From the NCBI RefSeq assembly GCF_022549215.1, contig NZ_JAKZFC010000004.1:1-64000 (forward strand): a DNA stretch of 64,000 nucleotides. The letters run 5' to 3'. The position numbers and the translations under genes were made by a program. A model generated the notes under the pieces. The model saw only the letters and a program-made list of their open reading frames with translations, searched no databases and had not been told where the DNA came from. This document shows, piece by piece, positions 53,682 through 63,692 of the stretch (position 1 is the first letter of the stretch; each line of letters starts with the position of its first letter). This DNA comes from Solibacillus palustris (GTDB taxonomy: Bacteria > Bacillota > Bacilli > Bacillales_A > Planococcaceae).

Positions 53682-53714
53682 CCCCTAAATTGCAAAAGAG
53701 CATCTTAGGGGGTG
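53682..53714 (-). terminator. Terminator of mscL
   Basis: ACCCCCTAA and TTAGGGGGT pair; on the minus strand this is followed by TTTTTATTT. Confidence 0.85.
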
Positions 53715-53719
53715 GAGGA

Positions 53720-54112
53720 TTATTTTGATTGTGGTTGCTTTAATAAGTCGCGAATCTCTTTTAGTAATTCTTCTTTCACATCTACCTCAGGTGTCGGCTC
53801 TTCTACAACTGCTTCTTCCTTCTTGCGATTTAATTTTGTAATTAAACGCAATGCCATAAAGATTGCAAAAGCAATAATGAAGAAATCAATGATCGATTGA
53901 ACAAATACACCAAGTGCCACCTGTGCATCACCTGAACCAAATGTCCATTTTTTTGTTAAGTCAATGCCACCTGTTAGCATACCAACTAAAGGCATAATAA
54001 TATTTTCTACTAATGAAGTAACAATTTTACCGAATGCAGCCCCAATAACAACTGCTACTGCTAAATCGATTACATTCCCCTTCATCGCAAATGCTTTAAA
54101 ATCTTTCCACAT
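53720..54112 (-). CDS. mscL: Large-conductance mechanosensitive channel MscL
   Basis: 130 aa, standard Msc[42 protein letters not shown], second membrane helix [16 protein letters not shown], and a C-terminal charged helix. Opens under membrane tension to release solutes on osmotic downshock. AAGGAGC lies upstream. Monocistronic with its own terminator. Confidence 0.97.
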   Translation of the reverse strand: MWKDFKAFAMKGNVIDLAVAVVIGAAFGKIVTSLVENIIMPLVGMLTGGIDLTKKWTFGSGDAQVALGVFVQSIIDFFIIAFAIFMALRLITKLNRKKEEAVVEEPTPEVDVKEELLKEIRDLLKQPQSK

Positions 54113-54251
54113 AAAAACAGCTCCTTAAAATGTAAATTGTTGCGAATTATTATTGTACAGGTTGTTTTTAACAACTTCAACTAGGAATCTAGTATTCACT
54201 TCTATTATAATAGAGGAAGAATCTCACCAAGAAAAAAGGTTGGAGGCATAT

Positions 54252-54941
54252 ATGGCTAAAAAGAAACAAAAAAAACCAATATTAACACCGAATGTAAAGC
54301 TTTTTTTAATTGTATTATTAATTCCAATTGCATTAACACTCTACATATTTGCCTATTTTAGTTGGCAGCAAATTCGTGAATTACCATTTATGGATTATTT
54401 CGCTGAAAAGTCGGTGTACCAGCAAATTCAAGAGCAGTTCGATTTAGCGATTCCGATTGAATACATTCCGGTATATGTAGCGGCAGAAGAAGAATATGGT
54501 GTTCCTTGGACACTTTTAGCTGCACATCATCGAGTTGAAACACGTTTTTCAACAATGAAAACACTTGTCTCACCAGTTGGGGCAGAGGGGCATCTGCAGT
54601 TTATGCCGTGTACCTTTGTTGGCTGGAAGCATCCATCTTGCAAAGGGTTAGGTCAAGGTGAAATTCCTGAAAAAGATAAAACGAACCCAAATATTATCAA
54701 AAAATACGGGGGATATGGGGTAGACGCAAATGGTGATGGAGTAGCAGACCCATTTGATATTGAAGATGCCGTTTTTAGTGCCGCCAAATTTTTATCTCTT
54801 GCCGGTGTAAAGGACGGTCAATTTAAAAAGGCCATTTTCCAATACAACCATAGTGACGAATATGTTCAGGATGTATTACACTTCTACAACCAATATAAAG
54901 AATACGATGAGCAATTAAAATTAGTAGCACTCAAAAAATAA
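54252..54941 (+). CDS. Membrane-anchored lytic transglycosylase-like protein
   Basis: About 229 aa from ATG 54252 with GGTTGGAGG upstream. N-terminal membrane helix (about 17-40), then a lysozyme-like domain: VPWTLLAAHHRVETRFS (catalytic Glu), GAEGHLQFMPCTFVGW, an EF-hand-like DANGDGVADPFDIEDA and AIFQYNHSDEYVQDVLHFY. Cuts glycan strands outside the membrane. The calcium-loop-like motif is typical of this subfamily. Confidence 0.9.
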   Translation: MAKKKQKKPILTPNVKLFLIVLLIPIALTLYIFAYFSWQQIRELPFMDYFAEKSVYQQIQEQFDLAIPIEYIPVYVAAEEEYGVPWTLLAAHHRVETRFSTMKTLVSPVGAEGHLQFMPCTFVGWKHPSCKGLGQGEIPEKDKTNPNIIKKYGGYGVDANGDGVADPFDIEDAVFSAAKFLSLAGVKDGQFKKAIFQYNHSDEYVQDVLHFYNQYKEYDEQLKLVALKK

Positions 54942-54965
54942 GTTCTTGATTATTGTCACAAAAAA

Positions 54966-54999
54966 GGGAATGTCCCAGAAAATATTCCAGGACATTCCC
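54966..54999. terminator. Hairpin terminator between convergent genes
   Basis: GGGAATGTCC and GGACATTCCC, 10-bp perfect arms; the T run is on the minus strand. Confidence 0.8.
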
Positions 55000-55019
55000 A
55001 TTAATGAAAGATGCAAAGA

Positions 55020-55277
55020 CTATGTTGCTTTACGCATGGATTTCATGATAAGGCTTACGATGAAAATCAATACGACTGCACCGATTAATGCTGGGAAGAC
55101 ATAGAAGTCAGATACTCTCCAACCCCAGTTACCTAAAACCATACTACCTATCCAAGAACCAATGACACCTGCAACGATATTACCAATAATTCCACCCGGA
55201 ACGTCTTTACCTAAAATAACACCTGCTAACCATCCAAGAATACCTCCGATGATTAAAAACCAAATGAAACTCATCAT
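55020..55277 (-). CDS. GlsB/YeaQ/YmgE-family stress membrane protein
   Basis: 85 aa, three membrane segments with the glycine-rich pattern of transglycosylase-associated proteins: WFLIIGGILGWLAGVILGKD, GIIGNIVAGVIGSWIGSMVLG. AAAGGAG is about 10 nt before the ATG. Associated with general stress; mechanism unknown. Confidence 0.92.
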   Translation of the reverse strand: MMSFIWFLIIGGILGWLAGVILGKDVPGGIIGNIVAGVIGSWIGSMVLGNWGWRVSDFYVFPALIGAVVLIFIVSLIMKSMRKAT

Positions 55278-55388
55278 TTTCCTTCACTCCTTTGAAAAAT
55301 ATGAAAGATAATTGCATCTAATAAATTATTTCCAATATACCGAAGGATTAAACATGTTTTATTAAAAAATATATTTACAATTGATGTT

Positions 55389-55934
55389 TTATATGATATT
55401 TGCACCTAAAGATGATTCAAAATGACTAATTACCCATTCATGCCCAATTTTATTAAAACTTGCAACTGCATCTTTATATACAGTTATGTTGTAACCTAAG
55501 TTATAACTGTCAACTGCAGTATGTAGTACGCAAATATCGGTACATACGCCGACTAATACAACTTCGTTTACATTTCGCTCACGCAGCAATATATTTAAAT
55601 TTGTACCAGCAAATGCACTATAACGATTTTTATCAAATGAAATGACATCGTGTTGATATTTTTCATACATGTCCTTTACTGTTCCGTATAGCTCACGTCC
55701 GTGTGTACCTTCAATATTATGTGGAGGGAAAAGCTTTGTCTCAGGGTGAAACAGATCATTTTCCTTATGCAAATCATTTGCGAAAAATACATATTGTTTT
55801 TCTTGAACAAATTGTTCGATTAAAGATGCAATTTTCTGTTCAATTGCTTGACCGGGTCGTCCACAGGTTAGTTTGCCGTCTGTTGCGACGAAATCATAAG
55901 TGTAATCAATAACAATTAATGCTTTATTTCTCAT
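55389..55934 (-). CDS. pncA: Nicotinamidase PncA
   Basis: About 181 aa, closely similar to B. subtilis PncA (YueJ): ALIVIDYTYDFVATDGKLTCG with the catalytic Asp, metal-site DLHKENDLFHPETKLFPPHN, KNRYSAFAGTNL with the Lys, and GVCTDICVLHTAVD with the nucleophile Cys. Converts nicotinamide to nicotinate in NAD salvage. ATG 55934 has AGGAGG 6 nt upstream; the longer frame to 55958 has none. Confidence 0.92.
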   Translation of the reverse strand: MRNKALIVIDYTYDFVATDGKLTCGRPGQAIEQKIASLIEQFVQEKQYVFFANDLHKENDLFHPETKLFPPHNIEGTHGRELYGTVKDMYEKYQHDVISFDKNRYSAFAGTNLNILLRERNVNEVVLVGVCTDICVLHTAVDSYNLGYNITVYKDAVASFNKIGHEWVISHFESSLGANII

Positions 55935-56082
55935 AATGAACCTCCTAAAGTTTGTCATTCTATTATGCCATGAATGTAGAATTTATGTTTAGTAAACAAA
56001 ATGTAATATAATCATAAAATTTTGATTTTTAAATTCAGATAATATATAGTAATAGCATACACATTCAAATGAGGTGATCATA

Positions 56083-56190
56083 ATGGATATGGCTTTAATG
56101 AAAAAGTTAAATCGTCAAGGTCTATTGTTTGTGGGAATTCACACTTTAATCGTGTTAAATTTTGCATTGGAATTTTTATTACTAAAGTAA
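56083..56190 (+). CDS. 35-aa single-span membrane peptide
   Basis: MDMALMKKLNRQGLLFVGIH... a 35-residue ORF with GAGGTGATC placed ideally upstream and its own terminator. Short basic N-terminus, then one hydrophobic segment to the end (LLFVGIHTLIVLNFALEFLL). A complete small gene by all signals, too short for most gene filters. No family recognised. Confidence 0.7.
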   Translation: MDMALMKKLNRQGLLFVGIHTLIVLNFALEFLLLK

Positions 56191-56203
56191 ATACAGAAAA
56201 TCT

Positions 56204-56233
56204 AAACCTAGCAGACGGATGCTAGGTTTTTTT
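56204..56233 (+). terminator. Terminator of the 35-aa ORF
   Basis: AAACCTAGCA and TGCTAGGTTT with a 6-nt loop, followed by a T run. Confidence 0.85.
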
Positions 56234-56301
56234 ATGTGAGTTAAAGGGAATTAGCGCGTTATGGAGAACTTTTCATTTAGAAACATCTGTGGGGTGAGGA
56301 T

Positions 56302-57477
56302 ATGGAACATTACAATGAAGCATTTAAAAACTTGGAGCATCCATTTGCGTGGTTGGATTTAGATGCGCTCAATCAAAATATCGAGTACGTCAACAATAGC
56401 TGTGGTAATAAACAGGTACGTATTGCGACAAAGTCGATTCGTTCGGTTGCTGTACTGGAGTATATTGCGAAGCGCCTTAATAATTTTGCGGGTTTCATGA
56501 CATTTACTGCAAGTGAATCTTTATTTTTATTAGAAAAGGGCTTTGATAATTTACTTATCGGTTACCCGGTTTATGAAGAAAACGCCATTATGAAGCTTGC
56601 GGAATGGATAAAAAAAGGGAAGTCACTGACATTTATGGTCGACCATGTGCAGCAAGCATCTTTATTAAACGCAATTGCACGAAAAATGGACGTGATATTG
56701 CAAATTTGTATTGATGTTAATGTTTCGACCGATTTTAAAGTACTGTATTTTGGCTCTAAGCGTTCGCCGATTACTAATTTCGCAAAATTAGATGAACTAC
56801 TAAAACAAGTACAAACATTCCCGTATATTAATGTAAACGCGGTTATGGCCTATGATGCACAAATTGCAGGGGTTGCCGATCAAACGACGACTTATTTTGG
56901 GGCAAAAGGTGCGCTTATTCGCACATTAAAAAAACAATCATTGAAAAAGATTACAGCACTACGTCGGCTTGCTGTTTCGTATGTGAAAAGCAGGTATAAC
57001 ATCTCATTTGTGAATGCGGGTGGTTCAGGAAGTATGAAATGGTGCAGCAAGCAATGGGATGTCACAGAAATTACAGTAGGCTCAGCATTTTTTGCTCCTA
57101 AGCTATTTGATCACTATATAAACCTGCAATTGACGCCAGCTGTAGGCTTTGCGTTACGAGTGACACGCCAATTTTCTGATGACATTGTCGTTTGTCATGG
57201 TGGAGGGTATAGTGCGTCTGGTGCTGCTGGAATCGACCGTCTACCCGCATTTTTTGAGCAGGAACGCTTTAGTCTTCTTCCATTAGAAGGTGCTGGCGAG
57301 GTACAAACACCAGTACATGTGAAAGAGGGGAAAGTGGCGATAGGTGATACGATTTATATGCGTCATGCAAAAGCTGGAGAACTATGTGAGCGATTCAATG
57401 TGCTCCATACTATTGAAGGTGGGACATACAAAGGACCACTCAAAACATATCGGGGGGAAGGGCAATGTTTTCTTTAA
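56302..57477 (+). CDS. Alanine-racemase-fold PLP enzyme (amino acid deaminase/aldolase)
   Basis: 391 aa. Fold-III PLP domain near the N-terminus (AWLDLDALNQNIEYV, RIATKSIRSVAVLEYI with the PLP lysine), and a C-terminal beta domain with RLPAFFEQERFSLLPLEGAGEVQTP. Resembles D-threonine-aldolase/amino-acid-deaminase-like proteins found next to sugar-lactone oxidases in bacilli. Substrate unknown. Overlaps the next gene by 13 nt. Confidence 0.85.
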   Translation: MEHYNEAFKNLEHPFAWLDLDALNQNIEYVNNSCGNKQVRIATKSIRSVAVLEYIAKRLNNFAGFMTFTASESLFLLEKGFDNLLIGYPVYEENAIMKLAEWIKKGKSLTFMVDHVQQASLLNAIARKMDVILQICIDVNVSTDFKVLYFGSKRSPITNFAKLDELLKQVQTFPYINVNAVMAYDAQIAGVADQTTTYFGAKGALIRTLKKQSLKKITALRRLAVSYVKSRYNISFVNAGGSGSMKWCSKQWDVTEITVGSAFFAPKLFDHYINLQLTPAVGFALRVTRQFSDDIVVCHGGGYSASGAAGIDRLPAFFEQERFSLLPLEGAGEVQTPVHVKEGKVAIGDTIYMRHAKAGELCERFNVLHTIEGGTYKGPLKTYRGEGQCFL

Positions 57478-58790
57478 ACAAATGGAAAAACGGACAAAAG
57501 TGGAAGAACTGGTCCGAAAACTATGTGGCGTATCCAAGCATGTATTACGCACCACATACAATTGAGGAAGTATGCAAAATCGTCAAGGAACATGTGGTAT
57601 TAAAACGGACGATTCGTGTAACAGGGGCAGCGCATTCATTTAGTCCGATTGCTTTACCGGAACAATCTGCACTGTCACTACATAATATGCGCGGGCTCAT
57701 TGCAGTTAATAAAGAACAACAAACCGCTACATTTTGGGCGGGAACTTATTTATATGAAGTAGGTTCGATGTTAGCGCAGTATGGATTTGCACTGAGCAAT
57801 ATGGGGGATATACAACAGCAAACGTTGGCAGGTGCAATATCGACAGGTACACATGGGACAGGTATTGAATTAGGCTCCTTTTCTTCAATGGTGACAAGTT
57901 GGGGATTTGTAAATGGTGAAGGAGATTACATTCAGCATGAACGCGGAAATGATGCGCTTTCCGAAAGTTTGCATGTATCGGTTGGTATGCTTGGAATTTT
58001 AGTGAAAGTAACGTTAAAGGTTGTGCCACTTTATAGTTTGGCCTACACGTCTGAGCGTAGCAATTTTTATAGCGAGGTGTCCCAGTTCCAACAAACGATT
58101 CGAGATTATCGAAATGCGGAGTGGTTTTACTTCCCGGGAAGTGATTATATCCAAGTGAAAAAAATGCAGTCGGTTGCACCGGTAGATCAACCAAAGCTAG
58201 AAAAGTTCGTTGATCAAGTAAAGATACAAGCGTTAGAAAATGGCGTGTTTTATTTAGCCTCTGAATTTTGCAAGTTTGTGCCAAAAGCAAGTTTAAAGGT
58301 GAGTAAGTTGACTTCCAAAGTGGTCGGGGGAGAACAGAGAACGGGGAAAAGCTATGAAATATATCCGTCACCAAGACATGTGAAGTTTGTCGAGACCGAA
58401 TATGCCGTAGCGCTGTCACAGGCTGAAGCATGTTTAGAAGAAGTACATGCAATGTTTAACAAGAAAAAGTTTGACGTGCATTTTCCAATTGAAATTCGAA
58501 CAACAGCCGGAGAAGTGGGCTATTTAAGTCCAACGCAAGGGCAAGAGAGTGCGTTTATTGCGTTTCATATGTACAAAGGCATGAACGAAGACCCATTTTT
58601 TGATTGGGTACACGAAACGATGCAAAAATATAACGGTCGTCCACATTGGGGTAAAATGAATCGCTATAACAAGGACAACATCGATACGTATTATGTGAAT
58701 GCACAAAATTTTAATGAAATTCGGAAGCAGCAAGATCCACAAGACGTTTTTTTAACACATTATTTCCGTAACATCTTTCCACGGCAGTAG
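57465..58790 (+). CDS. FAD-dependent D-arabinono/L-gulono-1,4-lactone oxidase family
   Basis: 441 aa. FAD-binding PCMH domain with TGAAHSFSPIALPEQSALSL and GAISTGTHGTG, and a C-terminal ALO domain with RPHWGKMNRYN and the last motif FLTHYFRNIF. Similar to B. subtilis YitY-type oxidases. Start overlaps the PLP-enzyme gene, so the two are translated together. Natural substrate unknown; the link between an amino-acid PLP enzyme and a lactone oxidase is unexplained. Confidence 0.9.
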   Translation: MFSLNKWKNGQKWKNWSENYVAYPSMYYAPHTIEEVCKIVKEHVVLKRTIRVTGAAHSFSPIALPEQSALSLHNMRGLIAVNKEQQTATFWAGTYLYEVGSMLAQYGFALSNMGDIQQQTLAGAISTGTHGTGIELGSFSSMVTSWGFVNGEGDYIQHERGNDALSESLHVSVGMLGILVKVTLKVVPLYSLAYTSERSNFYSEVSQFQQTIRDYRNAEWFYFPGSDYIQVKKMQSVAPVDQPKLEKFVDQVKIQALENGVFYLASEFCKFVPKASLKVSKLTSKVVGGEQRTGKSYEIYPSPRHVKFVETEYAVALSQAEACLEEVHAMFNKKKFDVHFPIEIRTTAGEVGYLSPTQGQESAFIAFHMYKGMNEDPFFDWVHETMQKYNGRPHWGKMNRYNKDNIDTYYVNAQNFNEIRKQQDPQDVFLTHYFRNIFPRQ

Positions 58791-58827
58791 AAAATTTGGA
58801 GTTTCGACATAAAATTTTAAAAATTAA

Positions 58828-58842
58828 AATTTTCAAAAAATA
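58828..58842. promoter_or_regulatory. CodY-box-like sequence upstream of ilvD
   Basis: AATTTTCAAAAAATA has two differences from the CodY consensus AATTTTCWGAAAATT. A weaker one follows near 58920. CodY control of branched-chain genes is known in bacilli; binding here is inference. Confidence 0.45.
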
Positions 58843-58936
58843 GTACCAGAAGAGAAAAAGTATGCAAGAATGAGGATGAAAGCGATTCCAAAATTTTTAA
58901 ACTTTTTGAATTGTGTAAAATATTCAAAAAATAGTG

Positions 58937-58966
58937 TTGACGCAGTGGGCAGATTCATACTATGAT
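58937..58966 (+). promoter_or_regulatory. Probable ilvD promoter
   Basis: TTGACG (58937-58942) and TATGAT (58961-58966) with an 18-nt spacer (or TACTAT with 16). It leaves a leader of about 160 nt with no motif that I recognise. The gap 58791-59131 holds no gene. Confidence 0.55.
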
Positions 58967-59131
58967 AACAACAATTTAGTACACCACTTCGTAAAACTTC
59001 ACAGTGATGTTAGTTTACAGCGAAGCAATGTTCGACACTTATGAAAGTAAAAGTTCGAATATTTAGAGTTTTATAGATTTTAGTATAAATATATAGCGTG
59101 AGTAAATGTATTGCGTTGAGGGGCGTTAAAA

Positions 59132-60802
59132 ATGAGAAGTGATATGATTAAACTTGGGGTTGACCGAGCTCCACACCGAAGTCTTTTATACGCTACTGGT
59201 AAAGTAAAGGCGAAAGATTTAGAAAAGCCGTTTATCGGTGTTTGTAACTCTTACATTGATATTATTCCTGGACATGTTCACTTGCGAGAGTTTGCGGATG
59301 TTGTTAAGGAAGCCATTATAGAAGCGGGTGGGATTCCATTTGAATTCAACACAATTGGCGTAGATGACGGTATTGCGATGGGTCACATTGGAATGCGTTA
59401 TTCATTACCATCACGTGAAATTATTGCAGATGCAGCCGAAACAGTTATTAACGCACACTGGCTTGACGGTGTGTTCTACATTCCAAACTGTGACAAGATT
59501 ACTCCAGGAATGTTAATGGCAGCGGTTCGTACAAACGTACCATCTGTATTTGTATCAGGCGGTCCAATGGAGGCAGGTATATCGGCAACGGGTAAAACAC
59601 TTTCTTTAACAAGTGTATTCGAAGGTGTCGGCGCTCACAAAGCTGGTACGATGACTGCGGAAGAATTGCTTGATATTGAAAACAATGCATGTCCGACATG
59701 TGGTTCTTGCTCAGGGATGTTCACAGCGAACTCCATGAACTGTTTAATGGAAATGCTAGGTTTAGCATTACCAGGTAACGGTACCATTGTTGCAACGAGT
59801 GAAAAACGTAAAGAATTAATCTACGAAGCAGCAAAACATTTGGTGCGCATGATTAAAGAAGACGTAAAACCACGCGACATCGTAACAAAAGCAGCAATTG
59901 ATGATGCATTTGCGTTAGATATGGCAATGGGTGGTTCTACAAACACTGTACTTCACACATTAGCGATTGCAAATGAAGCAGAGATTGATTATAACATTGA
60001 AGATATTAATAGAGTTGCAGAGCGCGTACCGTACTTAGCGAAAATTATGCCAGCATCCGATATTTCAATGGATGACATAGCAAAAGCAGGCGGCGTGCAA
60101 GCAATCATTAACGAGTTAACAAAAATTCCAGGTGCGATTCACCCAGACCGTCCTACTATTGCTGGTGTGACAATGCGTGAACTTGTCAAAGATTATGAAA
60201 TCTCAAACGACAAAGTCATTCGCACAAAGGATAATCCATATAGCCCGGTCGGAGGTTTATCGGTATTATTCGGTAACATCGCACCAGAGGGATCAGTTAT
60301 TAAAGTAGGTGCAGTTGATCCTTCAATTAAGACATTTACAGGAGAAGCTATCGTCTTCAATTCACAAGAAGAGGCACAACAGGCAATTGACGAAGGTGTT
60401 GTTCGTGAAGGACATGTCGTAGTTATCCGTTATGAAGGGCCAAAAGGTGGTCCGGGTATGCCTGAAATGCTTGCTCCAACGTCAGCGATTCAAGGTCGCG
60501 GGCTAGGAACGAAAGTCGCATTAATTACGGACGGACGTTTCTCAGGAGCATCGCGCGGTATTTCAATCGGTCATATTTCTCCAGAAGCAGCTGAAGGCGG
60601 TCCAATCGCTTTAGTCAATAACGGAGACATAATTGAGATTGACTTACCGAGTCGTACAATTAATTTAATCATTTCCGGTGAAGAATTAGCAAAGCGTCGT
60701 GAAAGTTTACAACCATTTGAACCAAAAATTAAACGCGGCTGGCTAGCTCGTTACTCAGCATTAGTAACGAATGCTTCTAAAGGCGGCGTCATGAAAATCT
60801 AA
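59132..60802 (+). CDS. ilvD: Dihydroxyacid dehydratase
   Basis: 556 aa, full length. Iron-sulfur cysteines in [10 protein letters not shown] and [17 protein letters not shown], with the substrate motif [20 protein letters not shown]. Third common step of Val/Ile/Leu synthesis. ATG 59132 follows GAGGGGCG. It is separated from ilvB by a T-box leader, so it has its own promoter. Confidence 0.97.
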   Translation: MRSDMIKLGVDRAPHRSLLYATGKVKAKDLEKPFIGVCNSYIDIIPGHVHLREFADVVKEAIIEAGGIPFEFNTIGVDDGIAMGHIGMRYSLPSREIIADAAETVINAHWLDGVFYIPNCDKITPGMLMAAVRTNVPSVFVSGGPMEAGISATGKTLSLTSVFEGVGAHKAGTMTAEELLDIENNACPTCGSCSGMFTANSMNCLMEMLGLALPGNGTIVATSEKRKELIYEAAKHLVRMIKEDVKPRDIVTKAAIDDAFALDMAMGGSTNTVLHTLAIANEAEIDYNIEDINRVAERVPYLAKIMPASDISMDDIAKAGGVQAIINELTKIPGAIHPDRPTIAGVTMRELVKDYEISNDKVIRTKDNPYSPVGGLSVLFGNIAPEGSVIKVGAVDPSIKTFTGEAIVFNSQEEAQQAIDEGVVREGHVVVIRYEGPKGGPGMPEMLAPTSAIQGRGLGTKVALITDGRFSGASRGISIGHISPEAAEGGPIALVNNGDIIEIDLPSRTINLIISGEELAKRRESLQPFEPKIKRGWLARYSALVTNASKGGVMKI

Positions 60803-60824
60803 CTTGAATCATATAAGTTAAAAC

Positions 60825-61200
60825 GTTGATGAGGTTAAAGGTTACAGAGTTTTGTATTTAACAGAGAGCCGGTACTGGTGGAAGCCGGCGATACAACTGT
60901 ATCCGACATCCCCTCGGAGTGAGCTATTAAACGCGTTTCGCAATTAGATAGCTCCGGGCATAATCGAAGTGCTCGTTATTAATGAATCGTGCGCAAGAGC
61001 TTAGTTGCACAGTTTTCTCATACGAAAATTGGAGCTTTGCGGTCAACACGGTTTGCGAGGTAGCAAAATGATATGGGTTGCTTTTATTAGAAGCACCTAT
61101 TTATTGAAGCTATAGACAAGGGTGGTACCATGGAAAGTCTTTTTCATCCCTACGCAAGAGGTTTTCTTTTGCGTGCGGAGAAAGGGCTTTTTCTTTTTAT
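60825..61200 (+). promoter_or_regulatory. T-box riboswitch leader of ilvB-ilvN-ilvC, probably Ile-sensing
   Basis: Stem I with an AGAGAGCCGG element at 60862-60872, and a candidate ATC (Ile) specifier at 60908-60910 in the context CGACATCCCCTCGGAGTGAG. The conserved T-box AAGGGTGGTACC is at 61118-61129. A long terminator stem (about 61134-61188) ends in a T run. Uncharged cognate tRNA binding would favour the antiterminator and turn on ilvB. Leu (CTC) is a possible alternative specifier. Confidence 0.85.
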
Positions 61201-61212
61201 CTAAAATTTCAT

Positions 61213-61392
61213 TTAACTTGCTTCAGTTAAAGACTTCTACTTCTATAAGTAGCGGATGAATGAAAAGTATGACCTTCACTTATTGGGGCTCAACAACAGC
61301 TGAATCAAGTTAATGCCCCCGGCGGATGTTACAGATTTTTAAAGGAGTTTTTCGAGTATGCTCGAAAAAAATCTGAACGCAATTACGACAAG
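61213..61392. repeat. Intergenic structured repeat, copy 2 (between T-box and ilvB)
   Basis: Begins TTAACTTGCTTCAGTTAAAG and contains GAATCAAGTTAA, GGCGGATGTTACAGATTTTT and a hairpin TTTTTCGAG/CTCGAAAAA closed by AAAAAATCTG. The same order in reverse complement is found at 30160-30392, including GCGGATGTCACAGATTTTTT. This copy lacks the two-hairpin units. It lengthens the leader between riboswitch and ilvB. Confidence 0.65.
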
Positions 61393-61437
61393 TCGTAATT
61401 GATAATATAATTTTCAACCTAGGAAGGAGAATTTTTC

Positions 61438-63180
61438 ATGAGTGCAAATGTTTCAGCTAATCAAGAAACCGAGTCACAAGTAGAAGAAATCAAAAAAGCA
61501 CGTGATGGTGCTGATATTTTAGTGCAAGCGCTACACGATCAGGATGTAGATATCATTTTCGGTTACCCAGGTGGAGCCGTATTACAAATTTATGATGCAA
61601 TCTACCGCAATCCGATTCGCCATATTTTAACTCGACATGAGCAAGGTGCGATCCACGCAGCAGAGGGGTATGCACGTGTTACGAATAAACCAGGTGTTGT
61701 CATCGCAACATCGGGCCCAGGTGCTACAAACTTAGTAACGGGAATTGCCGATGCGATGATTGATTCGATTCCACTTGTTATTTTTACAGGTCAGGTGGCG
61801 ACTTCAGTAATCGGTACAGATGCTTTCCAAGAAGCCGACATTATGGGCATTACAACGCCAATTACAAAGCATAATTACCAAGTGCAAGACGTACGTGATA
61901 TTCCGCGTATCGTAAAAGAAGCGTTCCATATTGCGAACACAGGTCGTAAAGGGCCGGTAGTTATTGACTTCCCGAAAAATATTTCTCAAACGGTATTCCA
62001 AGATGAAATTCAAACACCAGAAGAAATTTACCTACCGGGTTATCAGCCAACTACAAAGCCGAACTATTTACAAATCCAAAAGGCAATCCAAGCGCTTTCG
62101 TTAGCGAAAAAGCCGTTAGTACTTGCAGGCGCGGGTGTATTATTTGCCGATGCACGTGAGCAATTAACTGAATTTATAGAAAAATACAATTTACCAGTAG
62201 TAAATACCTTACTAGGTCTTGGTAGCATTCATGGCGAGCATGAGCAATTCTATGGAATGGCAGGGATGCATGGTTACGCAACGGCAAACGATGCCATCAC
62301 AAAATGTGATTTATTAATCAATATTGGTGCACGATTTGATGACCGTTTAACAGGTGATTTAGCAACATTTGCACCGAACGCAACGATTGTTCATATCGAT
62401 ATCGATCCAGCTGAAATCGGTAAAAACGTACCGACCGATATTCCAATCGTAGCAGACGCAAAAGAAGCGCTATATGCGTTCTTGAAAAAGGATTTCCAAG
62501 TGGCTGACACATCGGCTTGGATTCAATATTTAAACGATAATCGTGAAAAGTATCCATTATGGTATGAAGAAGCTGGAGAAGAAATTTTACCACAGCAAGC
62601 GATGGAAATCATTCACCGTTTAACAGGTGGAGAAGCCGTTGTAACAACAGATGTAGGGCAACATCAAATGTGGGCAGCACAATACTACCGACTAAACAAT
62701 CCACATGGCTGGGTAACTTCAGGTGGACTTGGTACGATGGGCTTCGGTTTCCCTGCTGCAATCGGTGCACAATTTGCCAAACCGGATAAAAAAGTAATTT
62801 CAATTGTTGGGGATGCCGGTTTCCAAATGACAAACCAAGAACTAGCGCTATTAAAAGAGTTCAACTTACCAGTAAAAGTTGTCATCATAAATAACAGCTG
62901 TTTAGGCATGGTACGTCAATGGCAAGAAACGTTTTACGAGGAACGCTATTCTCAAAGCTTAATGCCGATTCAGCCTGATTTCGTAAAATTAGCGGAAGCA
63001 TATGGCATTCAAGGGGTTCGCATCGAAAAGCTATCTGAAGCAGAAGCGATGTTTGCTGAAGCGATTAATTCTGATGAGCCAGTCGTAATTGATTGCCGGG
63101 TGAAGCAGTTAGTGAGCGTATTCCCAATGGTAGCACCTGGTAAAGGATTACATGAAATGATTGGAGTGAAAAAGCCATGA
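61438..63180 (+). CDS. ilvB: Acetolactate synthase, large catalytic subunit
   Basis: 580 aa ThDP enzyme. ThDP-activating Glu in [18 protein letters not shown], and the ThDP/Mg motif [23 protein letters not shown] with [12 protein letters not shown]. First committed step of branched-chain amino acid synthesis. AGGAAGGAG precedes ATG. Its stop overlaps the small-subunit start by 4 nt. Confidence 0.97.
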   Translation: MSANVSANQETESQVEEIKKARDGADILVQALHDQDVDIIFGYPGGAVLQIYDAIYRNPIRHILTRHEQGAIHAAEGYARVTNKPGVVIATSGPGATNLVTGIADAMIDSIPLVIFTGQVATSVIGTDAFQEADIMGITTPITKHNYQVQDVRDIPRIVKEAFHIANTGRKGPVVIDFPKNISQTVFQDEIQTPEEIYLPGYQPTTKPNYLQIQKAIQALSLAKKPLVLAGAGVLFADAREQLTEFIEKYNLPVVNTLLGLGSIHGEHEQFYGMAGMHGYATANDAITKCDLLINIGARFDDRLTGDLATFAPNATIVHIDIDPAEIGKNVPTDIPIVADAKEALYAFLKKDFQVADTSAWIQYLNDNREKYPLWYEEAGEEILPQQAMEIIHRLTGGEAVVTTDVGQHQMWAAQYYRLNNPHGWVTSGGLGTMGFGFPAAIGAQFAKPDKKVISIVGDAGFQMTNQELALLKEFNLPVKVVIINNSCLGMVRQWQETFYEERYSQSLMPIQPDFVKLAEAYGIQGVRIEKLSEAEAMFAEAINSDEPVVIDCRVKQLVSVFPMVAPGKGLHEMIGVKKP

Positions 63181-63692
63181 AACGTGTTATCACTGTGACA
63201 GTAATTAACCAAAGTGGTGTATTAAACCGCGTGACTGGTTTATTAATGAAGCGTCAATTTAATATCGAATCAATTACAGTAGGTCATACGGAGCAATTAA
63301 ACTCCTCAAAAATGACCTTCATCGTAAATGTAGAAGACGAAACAAAAATTGAACAGCTGATTAAACAGTTGTCAAAACAAATTGACGTATTAAAGGTCAA
63401 TGATATTACTGAAAAGGCCATTGTTTTACGTGAATTAGCGTTAATCAAAGTCGTATCACCACCAAACTTACGCTTAGAAATGAACTCAATTGTAGAGCCA
63501 TTCCGCCCACAAGTAGTGGACACATCGAAAAACGTTGTAACGTATGAAGTGGTTGGTCATCCAGAAAAAATTGACGCGTTTATTGAGTTAATCCGCCCAT
63601 ATGGCATTAAAGAATTAACACGTACAGGAGCAACAGCAGCAATCCGCGAAGCACAAAAAGTAGAAGGACCTCAGCTGTCGATTTTGAAATAA
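63177..63692 (+). CDS. ilvN: Acetolactate synthase, small regulatory subunit
   Basis: 171 aa. N-terminal ACT domain ([32 protein letters not shown]) for valine feedback, and the C-terminal ACT-like domain ([24 protein letters not shown]). Overlaps ilvB by 4 nt. Called ilvH in B. subtilis. Confidence 0.96.
   Translation: MKRVITVTVINQSGVLNRVTGLLMKRQFNIESITVGHTEQLNSSKMTFIVNVEDETKIEQLIKQLSKQIDVLKVNDITEKAIVLRELALIKVVSPPNLRLEMNSIVEPFRPQVVDTSKNVVTYEVVGHPEKIDAFIELIRPYGIKELTRTGATAAIREAQKVEGPQLSILK

Noticed and set aside
57727-58452. 241-codon minus-strand frame inside the lactone oxidase gene
   Set aside because: Shadow of a gene with clear FAD-domain motifs; no start signals.
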